Counted from the stretch's first letter, positions 32,804 through 46,065 are shown. The stretch: 64,000 nucleotides of DNA from Ophiura sarsii (GCA_035610835.1 CM069448.1:12400462-12464461), one strand, 5' to 3'. Notes: generated by a model from the letters alone, not told the origin. Numbers and translations are program-made.

Positions 32804-33550
32804 TGGTTCGATCTGATTTTGTATCAAAAAAAGTTCAATGTTGTTAATTTACACAAACTTAGGCCAAACAAGTATTTGAACTCAACAATACATTTTAAAA
32901 CAATGTTCACATTTCTACAAAATTCAGTGTTTATAAATATCAATTGTCTGACTTTAGTTCACTATTTTCCGCGTATGATGAGTCCTTTTGTAATGCAATG
33001 ATAAACGCCGTCAAGCGTTTGAATAGAATTTGATTTTGAATGAAATGTACAGAATTGCACACATATATTTTAGACGCAGGTATTTCGAAACTCGGTGCAA
33101 CTTTAACACACTTTTTTATATTGTTAGTCGTTATAGCTACAGTATCTCAATGGATTTCGTTAAAAAACATAGAAGTTAAACAAAAGATAAAGAAATAGCA
33201 AAAGTGTAAATACATCTGGTCAAAACTGGTAGGATTTTTCATCCTGGGTCTATGGTAATGCTGAGATACAGCGTGTTCCAAAAAACTTGGTCCAAAAACC
33301 GAAGGGGGGGGGGGGGTATTACTAATGTAGAAAGCGTAGTTGCTAAATATTTGAAGATATAAAGTAAATATATCTGAAATTAATTAGTGACAATATGAGC
33401 CCATTCGGATGTTATTAAGTTTTTGAAACACAAAGCTTTGGATACAGCGTCAGAGCGTGGTCAGAACCCGTTTCCCCCGATTTTGCCCATGAACCGTCCA
33501 TTCGTTGCATTTGCGCATCGTACTGACTTCATCAACGTTTTGCCTTTGAC
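32804..33550. other. Gene-free stretch
   Basis: No credible gene. A G run lies at 33305-33317. Nothing else could be defined. Confidence 0.35.
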
Positions 33551-34240
33551 TTTAAGGGGGGTTGGTGTGGACCATCAGCGTAGCCTCCGTAAAACTACCG
33601 TAACTTCTTCAATATTCATTTAATCTTTAAAAAAGAACACAGTTTTTTTGCAGGAAAGGGTTCAATGAATCCAACCATGATAATGAAATTGACCATTTTG
33701 GAAAAATTATAAAAAACACGTTTTTTGACCCATTTTATGTTCTGCAAAGATCACTCAAAATATATTTGTAAAATTTTGTCATACTAGTTTTATGATAATC
33801 CAGATATCATTCCCAGGGTGCTTTTTTTAATATCTCATTTAGTTTTTGAGTTATTGACCAAAAAGTGCGATTTTTCACAAAAATGATTTTCATGATTTTG
33901 GAGGTAAAAAATCATATTTTTTGGCACTTTGTGGTCTATAACTCAAAAAATAAATAAGATATTCCAAAACAAACAAAAAAGCACCCTGGGGAATGTTATC
34001 AGGATTATCATAAAAACTAGTATGACAAAATTTGACAAAATATATTTTGAGTTATCTTTGCAGAACCTATGATTTTCTCCCAAATGGTCAATTTCATTAT
34101 CATGGTTGGATTCATTAAACCCTTTTCTGCAAAAAAAACTATATACTATATAAAGATTAAATGAATATTGAAGAAGTTACGGCAGTTTTACGGAGGCTGT
34201 ACCTGAGAGTCCACCCCCCCCCCCCCCCCCCCCCCCTTAA
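33551..34240. mobile_element. Foldback element, 690 bp
   Basis: The left arm (TTTAAGGGGGG, GCCTCCGTAAAACT, CAACCATGATAATGAAATTG) is repeated inverted in the right arm up to a long C run and CCTTAA. The arms are about 310 bp with roughly 85 percent identity and a spacer of about 70 bp. A fragment of the same family (GTAGTTTTACGGAGGCT) lies at 59993-60056. Confidence 0.75.
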
Positions 34241-35667
34241 GGGTGATTAAAAAGTGTTTATACGTTTTCTAATGCTGATCGAATTTTGATCCAAAATACC
34301 TGTAATTTAAACATACCAAACATGAGTTATTTCGGAGAATATAAACACCATGTAGTGAAAACTTGCTCACAAAGCATAGATGTTACGCACGGGTGGTAGA
34401 TGTTGCAGTATATAAAAATACCGCGTATGTGAGTGAATACAAAATACAATTAATATGATATCTGCCTCTGAAAAGTGCATATTTGGATCACTCTGTTGAA
34501 CTCGCTGTATCATGACACCGGGCTTCCAAAAGAAGAACTTTAACGATGTATAAACGACATTTTTCCATCACTCAACAGAATGTGTAGTAATTGAATCAGC
34601 AGTCCACTCACGAACAATATGTTATCAACCGATATAACCCTATTTAATAAGTTAAGAGCACTTATATTAGGTGTGATACATGAAAACATATTATTTTCGC
34701 TAATATATCTTAACGATAATCCGGAAGTGTGAGTGTCGAACTGGCGGAAAATTTATCAAATTGACTTTTGTAAATTAATTGTGGTGGTGCAAAGTACAGA
34801 ATGTAATACAACAAAACCTTTTTTCCAATACCTGTTATACATCTATATAGAATGCTATATACACTGGGCAGTTATAAACTGAATGTAACTTGGGGAGCCT
34901 TTGCGGATGGTCTATTAATATTAACACTTACACACATTATCATCGTGTTGTTAAAAGAAACTATCTGTAAAAGCTACCATTAGTAACTACACCTCGTGCA
35001 ATAGTGATATACCATTGAAAAAACTGAATGCAACATGGCAGCCGTTGCACATAGGGCTTTATGGCACAGCGACTTCGACGTGATGTTACAACGGTGCAAA
35101 TTTAAAGGGGAAGTCAGTTTTTGAACCAATTACACTTAATCACAATCATAATCATTTATGAGTTTATTGCTGACGCACACTTCAAACCAGATCCTTCAAC
35201 ATGCCAAGTTAAGTGGCGTGTGTCGAGAGAAGGATTTGGGCAATAGTGTATAGTCGCCATTAGTTGAATGAGTATAGCATTCTAGGTATTTTACAATTCC
35301 TTCCGTCGGTCACTGATCAAGCAGAATACAAACTATGATTTAGTATGTGACTACAAAAATACCGCCGACATTGAAAGCCTCTTTGGATCCATCGTGCAAC
35401 ACAATTGACAATCTTCATCAGCATCATCATTTTGTCGACCAAGAACGGAATGGAGAAGGCATTGTCAACATACTGGACCCAGACGTTACTTCTGGATGTG
35501 TGTTGACTTTCTGATGGATTGATATTAAATTTGATGATGTCAGCGTACTGAAGGGGTTTTCAGTCTATCAGACTCTTACGATACCAGGGATCCAAAAGAG
35601 ATCGAAAACTTTGATAACATCAGTGTAAATGAACCATGTAAACTGCATGCAGCAAACATCAGTGTAA
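34241..35667. other. Region upstream of the first receptor gene
   Basis: No repeat element or separate gene was found. The last 100 bases contain a small direct repeat CATCAGTGTAAATG just before the receptor start. The promoter could lie here, but no clear TATA box stands out. Confidence 0.35.
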
Positions 35668-36975
35668 ATGGACCATACAGCAAATATGGCAGATGCAACA
35701 ACCAGCATCTTGATGATCTACCTGTCACTTGTCTTCATCATTGGTGTTCCTGGAAATCTACTCATCATCATCGTCTACTGGAAGAAGGCACACAAGACAA
35801 GCGTCCACATTCTGATCACTGGTTTAGCCTTCGCTGATTTCTTTGCTTGTCTGCTACGACCTGTGTCTATGGTATACTGGATGATGGAGGGTAGCTCTGG
35901 TCATGGTGGAATCGATTTAGGCCAAAGTATGTACATTCTGTCAAATTTTCAAACCGTTTGTAGTTCGTTGTTTCTCACCGCTGCTATCGCCTTTGACAGA
36001 CACGATGCAATATGTAGGCCTCACAACAGATTGGTTACTGCCCACAGGGCCAAAATTGTCGTAAGGGTATGCATACTGTTATCTTTCATATTAAGCATTC
36101 CCGTTTGTATTTTGATTTTCTTTTGGAGAAAGAATCAGAATGTCTGGGTGACGATATTTGCAACTTTGATCCCGTGTTTAATTTATGGCACGGTTTTGAT
36201 AATATCCATAGTCTTGTACTCTAGGTTATTCTGTACAATCAGAGCACGGGCTAAGGTACGAGCTTGTGCTCAGGCCATTTCCATTCCGTGCTCGAGTACA
36301 GAGAGTTCCGGAGACCCGTACCGTTCTATGACACCACGACCATCAGTCCCAAGTGACGAAACCGACAAAGCATCGATACATCATGTTACTGAATGTAAAC
36401 GCGGGAACTTTGAAAACACGTCATCGAAAGGAGATACAACACAAGCAGCAAAGTCTCAGATGTTAGACCTGTTCCTGGCATCGGAATTCACCATCTCGAA
36501 TGCCAACGTAGCAGATAGTAATCTAAGGAATGATATACCGTCGGCAAGTACGGATGAGCCATCAAAAGCTGGTTCTACTGCATCCTCGTTTACCCAGCCT
36601 GGCGAACAATGGTCACCCAAGGTATGCTGCAGACGGCAACCGTCGTCTGCTGGGTCTTTGACACGCAGGCACCAGCAGAAGAGAGCAGATATTCATGGAA
36701 AAACTACTCGAATGCTTTTGGTAACCACGATGGTGTTCTTTGTGACTTGGTGTCCCGCTCTTTTTGTCAACCTGCTCCCCCTGTATACAACCATCACATC
36801 TGATGCAGGTATTGCTGCCGTGGTGTTCATGAAGAACATTATCTATATCAATAACGCTCTGAATCCATTCATATACAGTGTCGGGAACAAACATTTTAGA
36901 GAAGATTGTCTCAAGATCTTAAGAAATCTTGGATGTTCATCTTTGAGGCGACGCCTCGAGAGAACGCCACGGTAA
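35668..36975 (+). CDS. Class A (rhodopsin-type) GPCR, orphan, copy 1
   Basis: A single-exon gene of 435 codons with seven membrane segments at about residues 13-37, 46-70, 88-112, 128-152, 159-187, 346-370 and 383-404. Class A landmarks are GN at 29-30 in TM1, Asp57 in TM2, DRH at 110-112 in place of DRY, Pro169 in TM5, TWCP at 360-363 in TM6 and NPFIY at 399-403 in TM7, followed by a helix-8 region. The third intracellular loop is very long (about 155 residues) and rich in Ser/Thr. There is no Cys at the top of TM3 or in the short second extracellular loop, so the usual disulfide is absent. Met1 or Met7 could start the protein. It is a paralogue of the gene at 39579. The ligand is unknown. 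Lineage-specific expansions of this kind are common in echinoderms. Confidence 0.92.
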   Translation: MDHTANMADATTSILMIYLSLVFIIGVPGNLLIIIVYWKKAHKTSVHILITGLAFADFFACLLRPVSMVYWMMEGSSGHGGIDLGQSMYILSNFQTVCSSLFLTAAIAFDRHDAICRPHNRLVTAHRAKIVVRVCILLSFILSIPVCILIFFWRKNQNVWVTIFATLIPCLIYGTVLIISIVLYSRLFCTIRARAKVRACAQAISIPCSSTESSGDPYRSMTPRPSVPSDETDKASIHHVTECKRGNFENTSSKGDTTQAAKSQMLDLFLASEFTISNANVADSNLRNDIPSASTDEPSKAGSTASSFTQPGEQWSPKVCCRRQPSSAGSLTRRHQQKRADIHGKTTRMLLVTTMVFFVTWCPALFVNLLPLYTTITSDAGIAAVVFMKNIIYINNALNPFIYSVGNKHFREDCLKILRNLGCSSLRRRLERTPR

Positions 36976-39578
36976 TCTTGACAAAACAATTGACATGATT
37001 AACACAATCTGAGAGATGGAATTTAGCCTATCAAAATCTGTGAAATATTCAGCTTCAATGATCGATCGCTTCTCAAAACAACGCCCATCAAGAGTATATT
37101 TAATCAAAAGTGGCTTTGTCTCCTTTTTTACAGGTTAAAATGCTTGCTTAACATCAATAGCATAACTTTATATAGCACCACCATTAACGACGTGACCATG
37201 ACCGAGCCTCTTATCCATTGTGTTTTTTGGACCAGCTGAGATCACCACTGATCATACTCAGTCTCCCCGACCTGCTAGACTACACTGAAGGCATAAGTAA
37301 AAAGAACGACAGATAGTAAGTCTCATTCAAGACCACCGTACATGAAGAAATCTTGTGGTCGCTTTCTCTGTAGCCGAAGGATGATGATTTCGGCTTGTTT
37401 GACAACGTACTTTATTCCTCCAAAGCTCAAACATTGTGTGCATTGCCATTGTCTTGGAAAATATGTGTCCGCCAAATCGTGGCAATGACACCTCAGCGGA
37501 TACACATTGGGTTATAAGTTTTACGATTATTATCAAATACCTCCACCGTAGGAAATTATTACCTCAATTTTTTTAAATCTTTTAAATCTTTGAAAACGCT
37601 ATATAAAGTTGGTGCAAATTTCCCCCGAAATTTCTTATTTGGTACACACAATTATAGAGTTTAATATGTTGAGATTTACAGCAGTTATTGTTAGCATCAA
37701 GCAGATTCAGGAGGCCCCCTTGGCTACATGTAATTGACTATAATGTGATTGGTGCTGGGCAATGATATAAGGGTACATTTCAGAGAATGTCAAACATGGG
37801 ATGCTATCGCTTGTGTAAGAGACTGTCCTCAAGCGAAACCACCTGCCGAATGGAATATTAACCCAATTGTCCATCGAATCGGACGTAAGGACGTTATTAT
37901 ACACTTCATCACTATACATTACCTTTATCGACATTGCGCCTTGAAAATATTTAGGTGCCTGTTCTATTTTGTACTGCTCTATCTAATATAATGGATGGAC
38001 GGCTGTATGTTTGCAGCCTGCTTTATTTCGAGGGCTTAATGCCACAAGGCCCTATCTCTAATTGCTGCTGGTTGATATATGTGGGTTGTTCTTACGCTAA
38101 GCAATTGCAATAAACTGGATGTTACTCTGAGCAGCTATTACATATATTATATTTTAGTTCAGATACCTAGTGATTTGAAAAATCGTAATACGTAATAGCT
38201 GCCATATTCCGTTAGTGCTATATCGTGTACCCTTGTGAAATGCAACCATACATATAGCAGCCATTGTAGATGAGACCTTGCGCCTTCGAAGCCCTCGATT
38301 TATGGTTTTATTAGTTAGTTTCTTAGTAATAATTGTGTAGCTATTACGTACAGTGGAGCCTTTATGGCTTGCTTAATTACGAACCCTCATTTACTGTGTA
38401 AAATAATGTTTTCCAGTTTTCTTCTATAACAACAAATTAACATTGCGTCACAGAGAGTGTGCACACTTTGCCTATTTATTCCAGCCAAAACATCCTCTGT
38501 CAGACATATGTCTATGTAAATGCCAATTGGTGTCATGAATCCGACTGCCAGAAAGATTCGATCCGTCTAATTGATGCATGACCCCATTTAGAAGTCACTC
38601 GTTACATCTAACCCGACGGAGAGTCCTTGATTGTGAAATTGAAATCTGTAATTGAGTTTTAATTGGGTACAAAGGGCATTGTATCTCAATGTGTGCTTTT
38701 ACTTTCAGTACGGAAAGGCTACCGTATACCTACTTATCTTTGCGTCGATCCATCACATTTATAACATATTTAGTAGGGGCTGTCTATCAGAAAGTTTGAT
38801 ATTAACGATGTATTGTAAATAGTAATGATAGATGTATCAAATTAAAGAGCAGAGGAGATGCTTATCAACACCAAATCCGTAAAGAAGGAATCACTAATTC
38901 AACAGGGAAAACAAGACGTGTATCTCCGCGAAGTTGCCATAATGAAGCAGCTTCTATGTGCAGATGACAGAACACTACGTGAAGAGTTGTGAAGCTTGTG
39001 TAAGTAGTCGTAGAAGTATTTTCAAGACGGAAGATTGCTTTTCGATTATTGCATTGCCATAAACTATTGGTATGATTGGATAGCGTCCTTCAATACTGGA
39101 GTGTGTGTGGATGTTAAAGCGAATATTTGTAGGTCGGTGAAGATAACTGCTCCACAAACATCTGTCTTGATTTTGAGGCAAATTATCAAGATACGGAACC
39201 AATAATATCCAGAGCTGGAATCTTTGTGAACTACTTCTAACATGTTGTGTAACGTGAAGACTGGAAAGCTGTAGATTCACAACGAGCACACCACACCCAC
39301 ACACCCTGCACCCGCACTCACCGATTCGTAGTGAGCAAAACTTTACCGTTTCCGATTCAGATGAAGTAATCACAGGAATACGATTTCAACATATGCATCC
39401 TTCTGTACTACTTCCAACAAGTTGTGTTGTGTGATGAATTTAACTAATTAAAGATTTAGCACAGAGGGTTTCGTTAACAACCATAGGAATTACACACGTA
39501 GACAAGACATTTCAACCAAATAGCACCGAATTCTACGTCTTCATTTCTTTATTTTTTTGGTGAACTTTTACGAGCAAC
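36976..39578. other. Intergenic DNA between the two receptors
   Basis: A minus-strand frame of 132 codons at 38975-39373 has no domain and atypical composition, and I do not accept it as a gene. No transposon with definable ends was found, which makes this 2.6 kb unusually clean for the window. It may hold the 3' end of the first gene and the promoter of the second. Confidence 0.4.
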
Positions 39579-40925
39579 ATGGTATTTGCTGCAGTCTGGA
39601 TTGTAATGACATTAATGTTGCTTGTCTTTATTATTGGTGTACCTGGGAACCTTCTTATAATCATTATCTACTGGAGTAAGCCACATAAAACGGGCGTGCA
39701 TGTATTGATATCAGGTCTGGCCCTCGCCGACCTATGCGCTTGTCTGTTACGTCCTGTATCAATGGTGTACTTATATATTGGACATTTATCTGGATTAAAC
39801 ATTACTAAAACCATGTATACAGTTTCCAATTTCCTAACCATCTGCAGCTCATTATTCATAACTACAGTAATAGCGTTTGATCGCCATGACGCCGTCTGTA
39901 GACCGCACAGGAGACTGATAACAGCACGCAAAGCGAAAGTAGTCATCAAAATGTGTATAGTGTTGTCTTTCCTACTAAGCATACCCGTATGTCTATTGCT
40001 GGTTTTATGGAGAGAGAACCCTATGATTTGGATGAAGGTTTTGTCCACTTTACTCCCGTGTCTAACGTTTGGAATGTCCTTGATCACATCCACCGTACTG
40101 TATTGTAAGATATTTTGCACAATTAGAAAACGCGCGAAAGTTCGGGCTTTGTCTGTGGATTCGATATCGGAAAGTATAGGAGATCCGTATAGATCCATGT
40201 CTCCGCAGTCGTCAGTGGTTTCGAATGATGGCGGAATCGAGATCAACCATAACCGTTTGCGAAATCTTGCCGAATATCCACGTCCGCTAGAGGTTCCACC
40301 CTGTTGGAGAGAACAGACACCAAACATTCGAATTAACCCTCCCTCGACAAGTTGTGGGGACAAACCAATCCAGGAAGGTGTAACGTCTAATTTGCAATCA
40401 TGCGAGATTATTCCGAACCACACATTGACAGCAAATACTGATACAAATACCGCAAGAGGAGGTTCTGCAGACGATGATATGACGTCTTCGTTCTCTCGTC
40501 ACAGTTTCTCGTCATCTTTTATGCAGCCTGTGGGGCAATGGATGACAAACGTCAGAGGATCTTTCCGGCGAGAGTCAATCGGTTCCGTAGTAAGTACTGC
40601 TACCCACAGACGTCGAACAAAAGCAGACTTACACGGTAAAACAACTCGGATGTTAATGCTGACTACATTGGTATTTTTTGTAACGTGGTTTCCCGCTCTT
40701 TTCGTCAATTTGATGCCATTATATAAAACAATTGATACAACCGCGGGAGAGAGTGCTGTGTTGTTTTTCAAAAATATTATCTACATTAATAACGCGTTAA
40801 ATCCGTTTATTTATGGGTTTGGAAATAAACACTTCCGAAAAGATTGCCTTAAGATCATGAGAAAATGTGGGTGTCCACATTTGAGGACTTGTTTCGAAAG
40901 ATTATCTCGAAGCATGTGCAAGTAA
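39579..40925 (+). CDS. Class A (rhodopsin-type) GPCR, orphan, copy 2
   Basis: A single-exon gene of 448 codons, clearly paralogous to the upstream receptor across all seven membrane segments. Landmarks: GN at 23-24, Asp51, DRH at 101-103, Pro160, TWFP at 369-372 and NPFIY at 408-412. It shares intracellular-loop motifs with its neighbour (GDPYRSM at 201-207, a QP..QW box near 316-321, and HGKTTRML at 352-359). It has a possible N-glycosylation site at Asn74 in the first extracellular loop. It also lacks the TM3/ECL2 cysteine pair. The N-terminus before TM1 is almost absent, and the ATG context (CAACATGG) is good. The ligand is unknown. Confidence 0.92.
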   Translation: MVFAAVWIVMTLMLLVFIIGVPGNLLIIIIYWSKPHKTGVHVLISGLALADLCACLLRPVSMVYLYIGHLSGLNITKTMYTVSNFLTICSSLFITTVIAFDRHDAVCRPHRRLITARKAKVVIKMCIVLSFLLSIPVCLLLVLWRENPMIWMKVLSTLLPCLTFGMSLITSTVLYCKIFCTIRKRAKVRALSVDSISESIGDPYRSMSPQSSVVSNDGGIEINHNRLRNLAEYPRPLEVPPCWREQTPNIRINPPSTSCGDKPIQEGVTSNLQSCEIIPNHTLTANTDTNTARGGSADDDMTSSFSRHSFSSSFMQPVGQWMTNVRGSFRRESIGSVVSTATHRRRTKADLHGKTTRMLMLTTLVFFVTWFPALFVNLMPLYKTIDTTAGESAVLFFKNIIYINNALNPFIYGFGNKHFRKDCLKIMRKCGCPHLRTCFERLSRSMCK

Positions 40926-43669
40926 AATTATTATTTTCTACCATAGGCCTATATCCAAAGTATCTGGATAATTAATTCGGTATGATTATGTTGGATATAA
41001 ATAATTTGACAGGCTCCTACGATTTAAATCGGTGACAAATGAAAAGATATGGTTTAAACATGGAAGAGTCAGTACTTCCGTGGTTTAATGGTTTCAAAAC
41101 GAGTAGGCCGTTGGGTAGATTAATTGGTCAAGCTTTCGTCAGACATGGCCCTGACATCATTAAGACAAACATTCAAATTCATTCATACTGTTAGCAGGTT
41201 TATCAATCAGACGCTCGAAGTGCCTGATACATGCAGAACCTTTTCAACTTCAATCCTGATGAATTAAAAGCTACCGCTGACGAAAGTTTGTCCAATTAAC
41301 TTATCCAAAAGGCATAAACACTAATTTGTTGTATTATATAAACGTGTTTTACCGGCGATACCAATCCGTGTATCGAATAACCGTGACTCGTTATGTTCCT
41401 CCTGGGCTCATTTCATAAAGATTTAAGATTATCTTAGGGCTGTTAAGTCTCAGGAATTATTCATTTAATCCATATAAAAGTAGGCCTATACATTTTTGGA
41501 AAGAAAATGAGTAGGAGCATCCATTTTTGGTATAAAAAAATACAATTTTTGACCAAAATATCACTTTTCTGGCTCAAAATTAGCTGCAAACGTAGCAAAA
41601 TCAGTTTTTGGTCAAAAATGCTAAAGTTGCACCAATATCATCTCAAGACACTTCTTTAGGAATAGATTTTGCTTAATGTTGACTAAAAAGTACCACTTTA
41701 GAACAGGTTTTTTCGTGGCCTTGCTATGATAATATAATTAACAGACGAATCTAAATTTAAGTGTTTTCCGCTAATGTAACTTATGTCAATTTAGTGTCTA
41801 TAAATATAATAATGACTTAAGTATGGATTATTTTGTGTTTTGAATGTAATCATGGCACTGCCTGGCAAGGATATTAACATTTCGTGTGCGAACGCAAGAA
41901 CTTCGTAAAAGTGACATTTTAGTCATTTTGCAGAAGAAGCATTTTTGTGTTAAATTATTGTTTTAACAAGTTCAATTATTGATTAAAAATAAGGGAGTTA
42001 AAATGGCTTTAAGATGTGGATTTGCCTATATTTTCTGGGAAAGGTACGTTTATTGAGCTAGGATGTTAAATAATCAGGGGTTCAATAAGGTTTCGGAGTT
42101 GTTTATCTTGAATCGACAACGGTAAGACGGGTTTATTTTGCTCGAGCAGCAAACGGTAAGACGGATTTATTTTGCGAGGGCAGCGAAATTTGGACATCGT
42201 CCGTTCCCCGTAAATGGGCGAGGGAACTTCTGAATTAGATACATAGACATTGGCCGGTGTACCAAAAGGTAAACATTAGAAAAGACAAATTATTTCGCAA
42301 GTAATTGTGAAATTTAAAATATTTTGTAAATAGCATTTTATTCACACACCACCTTTAACATTCAGAGAAAAATTAAATCAAGAATGCGTTTAATTTACAC
42401 AACACATTTTGATACATGTTTATAGAATATTTGTATCAAATCAAAACACACCCCTCCATTTCAATAGTGGTACGGTCCATGAGATGAAAGGGAAACACAT
42501 TTTACCGCGATGATGCAAAAATGGCGATTCTCTTGTGCTCAGGTAGCGACCGTTCGGACTAAAATTGTGGCTTTATGAGTGAGCCGTGACATATGGCCCG
42601 CGGCAAAAATATTTTCCTCAGGGATATATATAGCTACATTTCGGTATATAAAGTTGTTTGCTAACTTTAAGGATTGCATGGCGAAATGCATTTATACGCC
42701 GAAAAAATGAACACATTTTACGAACATTTTTGTTTGTTTACAATTTTGTATCGATGCATAATGCATTAGTGGTTTCCAAATAAGGTTCGCCATCCTAGTA
42801 ATTTGCGTATGAACAGTGGGTTTATCTCAAATCAACAACGCTTTGTAGTTGTTGAATATTGTCTTGACTAACTAAAATAACTCAATGACAATTAGATTCC
42901 TAGACATTGGCAGGTGTACCATTTCCGTATAGGTAATATCCTACAATTGACGAGAAAGGCAGTGATTTGAAATCTTAATTTGATCATTGAGCATGTCTCT
43001 ACCGGGCAACTTACCGTAATTACCGTTAGGCTGCTCTTTATAAATATTTTATTTCGACAAATTGCAATTATATGGAACAAGTATAATAAGTCAGATTTTT
43101 TATATTAATTTTAATATGCTTTAATGCTTTGGTAAATCAGATTTTATGGGATTTCTAAATTTAAGAAATAAAGGATGATCATATGCAGTAGGCTACATGA
43201 ATTCTTCATGGGCGAATACTGTATCCGAGGTCGGATAAACATGAAATAATGCGCGAGATGCAGCCAAGCCCATTATTTTAATTTTTTTTCAGAAAAAAAT
43301 ATACTGCAGAACCATTTCTATTCTATTACTTTATAATAGTGTGATTTTAAGATAAAATCGACATATTGCTTTGTTGCTTTCACATTCAAGTTGTTGACAT
43401 CAGTGTACAATCATCCGTAGCCTAAAGCGTAGTGACGGCGCGTAATACGCAAAATTGATTGCGTAACTTTGTGTAACGCTTTACGATAAAATCCGCCATG
43501 GTCAGAAGTCACAAACTGGTCCAAAAAAAAGTTTCACTTCTAATAATGTTGAGAAATGCACCAATTCTGATTAAACGGAACAAAACTTAAGTTTTACATA
43601 CTTAATGACCCACAAACTATATATTGTTGGAAAGCTTAAGATTCAAGGTTTTTTATTTTTGCAAAAAAG
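40926..43669. other. Gene-free stretch with one repeat relative
   Basis: The stretch 41470-41720 (TACATTTTTGGAAAG, GGCTCAAAATTAGCTGCAAACG, AGACACTTCTTTAGG) matches one arm of the foldback element at 59620-59991. A short direct duplication of AACGGTAAGACGGNTTTATTTTGC lies at 42119-42170. No further gene was identified. Confidence 0.45.
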
Positions 43670-43679
43670 AATCAAATTA

Positions 43680-44060
43680 TACAGGGTGTGTACAATTTTT
43701 ACAGGGGGGAACATAAAAAATTTGATCGTTTTTGCTCCTCACAAAATAGTTTGATAGTTTGTACAAATAGGGTTTAGCTGAAAATAGTCACCAAAATCAG
43801 AACAACCGCAGAAGGTGCTACCAAATTTGCTAAGAATCATTTGCCCAAAATGTACACAGGAAAAGTACAGGGTGTCTAAAATTATGATGAAATAATGCAT
43901 AAAATGAATGTTTGTATATAATATTCTATGAAATTTAGTTAGCATGGACCATTTAATTTAAAAGAAAATGGTTATCAAAATGAACTACATGAATATCGTT
44001 AAAGTTCCTTTTATTTTGAATACAGGGTGGTCCAAAATAGGTCTAAATAGCAATTTTTTC
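43680..44060. repeat. Cluster of mariner-like terminal words
   Basis: TACAGGGTG-type starts occur three times in the same orientation at about 43680, 43867 and 44022. No matching inverted ends were found, so these are probably fragments of CAGGGTGT-type elements. Confidence 0.35.
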
Positions 44061-44857
44061 ATAAATCTATGAACAATTCTGTGAAGAAACACTTCTGGTT
44101 TTTTTAGTTAAATGTTTTACTACCCAGGGTAGAAAAGGACTGAAGAGTCACACAAATGAAATAGAGAGACTGCGATTTGGCCATTGTTTAATCAATAAAA
44201 TGAATAAAACTGTGTATTTTTTACATTAAAACACTCCCTGAATTGAACATCATATTCTAGTAGAGAATGTCTAGATAACAATTCAATATTAGTATTCATA
44301 GTAGCAGGCACATGTTATTAACACATATGAGAAGTTTGAAAACTTTCCTATGTATACTTTTAAAATGGCATCAATTTCAAAAGTTCTAGTTTTCCGCTAT
44401 TTTGTGTACAAACCTATGGGCGCCTCATCCACCGGCTCCTCATCCACCGCTCCCACCCTTGACTCACTCGACGTTTAGATTGATAACTTCACTGTTGCTA
44501 AACATGTGGCTTTAATTCTTTTTTTATTCGGTAGCTGGATAAATTGTCTTTAATATGATACCAAAAATGTTATATTTTTTTGACAACTTGACACGTATCA
44601 CGATTTTAAGGATTTTTTGAAACGATCCCACCTTATTTGATATACCTATTAGTGACCTGTGACCCCATGCTCTTTTTTCACTTGGAACGCTTAGTGGTTC
44701 ATTATTGAGATGATTAATGGACGTTAGCGGTAATAGAATTCTAATTTAAAGATGGGATTGGCTATGTAATGTTGAAATGAGTACAGTAATGTTCACAATG
44801 TGTTTATCGAATTGAAAGAATTTGTACAAGTTGAAATTATTAATAATACATTAGTTT

Positions 44858-45080
44858 CACTCTTTCTAGTTTCACTCTTTCCACTCTTTCTTCACTCCTT
44901 CAGGCGTTCTAGGAGGGACGGCTCTTTTTGAGTGAACGTCACTCTTTCAAAAGAGTGAATAGTCCCACACTTTTTGAGGAGTATCTTCTGAAGAGTGAAT
45001 TTAGAGCTGTCCTTTCTAGGGCTCCGAGAGGAGTGAAGAATTCACTCTTTTTGAGTGGTTTTTCACTCTTTTACATTAAG
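44858..45080. repeat. Repeat rich in CACTCTTT and AAAGAGTG
   Basis: About a dozen CACTCTTT words or their complements, several forming TTCACTCTTTTTGAGTG hairpins. This could be a small foldback element, but its borders are unclear. Confidence 0.45.
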
Positions 45081-45284
45081 AGAGTAACGATGCCGCTATC
45101 ATCGTGATTGGTCCATTGTGGTTCCTCTGGTGTCAAATGGAATAGGTCCGAATCAATAGCCGATCGGTTAATACTTATGAATCTACTTTAGTCACTATTA
45201 CCTGAGACTAATATAATTTAGTCTCAGCTATTATGTATATTCTGTTAATCTACGTGTATAGTCACAAGTTATAAGCTGCATTTA

Positions 45285-45475
45285 GACAGGCGTAAATTGG
45301 GTCGGAGTAACGATTGGTCGTGTTAAAGGTCGGAGTAGTGACCGTGTGGACGGTACTCGTGTTAACTAATCCGACCTTACTCCGACCCGATTTAATCCTG
45401 AGATTTCTCAGGAGTAACGCGCTAACACGACCTGCAGGTCGGAGTAGCACGCCCCGTGGATGCACTTAACACGAT
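45285..45475. repeat. Repeat rich in GTCGGAGTA
   Basis: AAATTGGGTCGGAGTAA at 45295 returns inverted as TTACTCCGACCCGATTTA at about 45378. Further GGTCGGAGTAG copies lie at 45340 and 45430. Probably a foldback element. No gene. Confidence 0.45.
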
Positions 45476-45965
45476 CTCTGGCGTAAACCTTCGCCAATGA
45501 TGTGACGATGCCACAATCGCATCCGATGTTGCTCATCCCTATCAGATCACCTGCCTTGAAAAAATACCGATGTTGTCATCAGCATAGGCATTAAATCTTG
45601 TGTACCACCATATCCGTCCGCACGGTACTAAACACAACGTTAACTCCGAAGTTTTCCGACAAAGTTAACACGACCACCGCATAGGAGTAAATATAGGAAG
45701 TACACACACTAATTGTCATTGAAATGATATTAGGAAGCATTATTCATGATCAGTATAGCGCAACCAACCATGATTATATACTTCGGATGCGCATTTATGG
45801 TTAAATTTACACTCTAAATTACAAGAATTTAAAATAAATCCCCAAAAAACTGGATAGGCATCAATCATTTTTTTTATTTTAAAGGAAGGGTGTCATGGCG
45901 GGGATAGATTTAAAACTCATAAATAATATCATTCGAATAGATTTGAATTTGAGTTTATAATGGTA

Positions 45966-46065
45966 AAAGCAGTTGTATTGTTCAGAATGGTAATGTCTTA
46001 GAATTTTTCACATTGGAAAAAGGTGTGCGACAAGGCTGTCCTCCTCTGTATTATTATTCATTGTA
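45966..46065 (+). pseudogene. LINE reverse transcriptase fragment, left part
   Basis: The frame reads a short stretch ending KGVRQGCPPL, the signature of the RT block just before the catalytic YxDD box in L1/Tx1-type LINEs. It is cut at a TA dinucleotide by the mariner-like element starting at 46066 and resumes at 47431. Confidence 0.55.

Noticed and set aside
38975..39373. 132-codon minus-strand gene between the receptors
   Set aside because: No domain, signal peptide, transmembrane or compositional support, and it lies in the likely upstream region of the second receptor.
39668..40423. 251-codon minus-strand frame
   Set aside because: It is the antisense shadow of the second GPCR.
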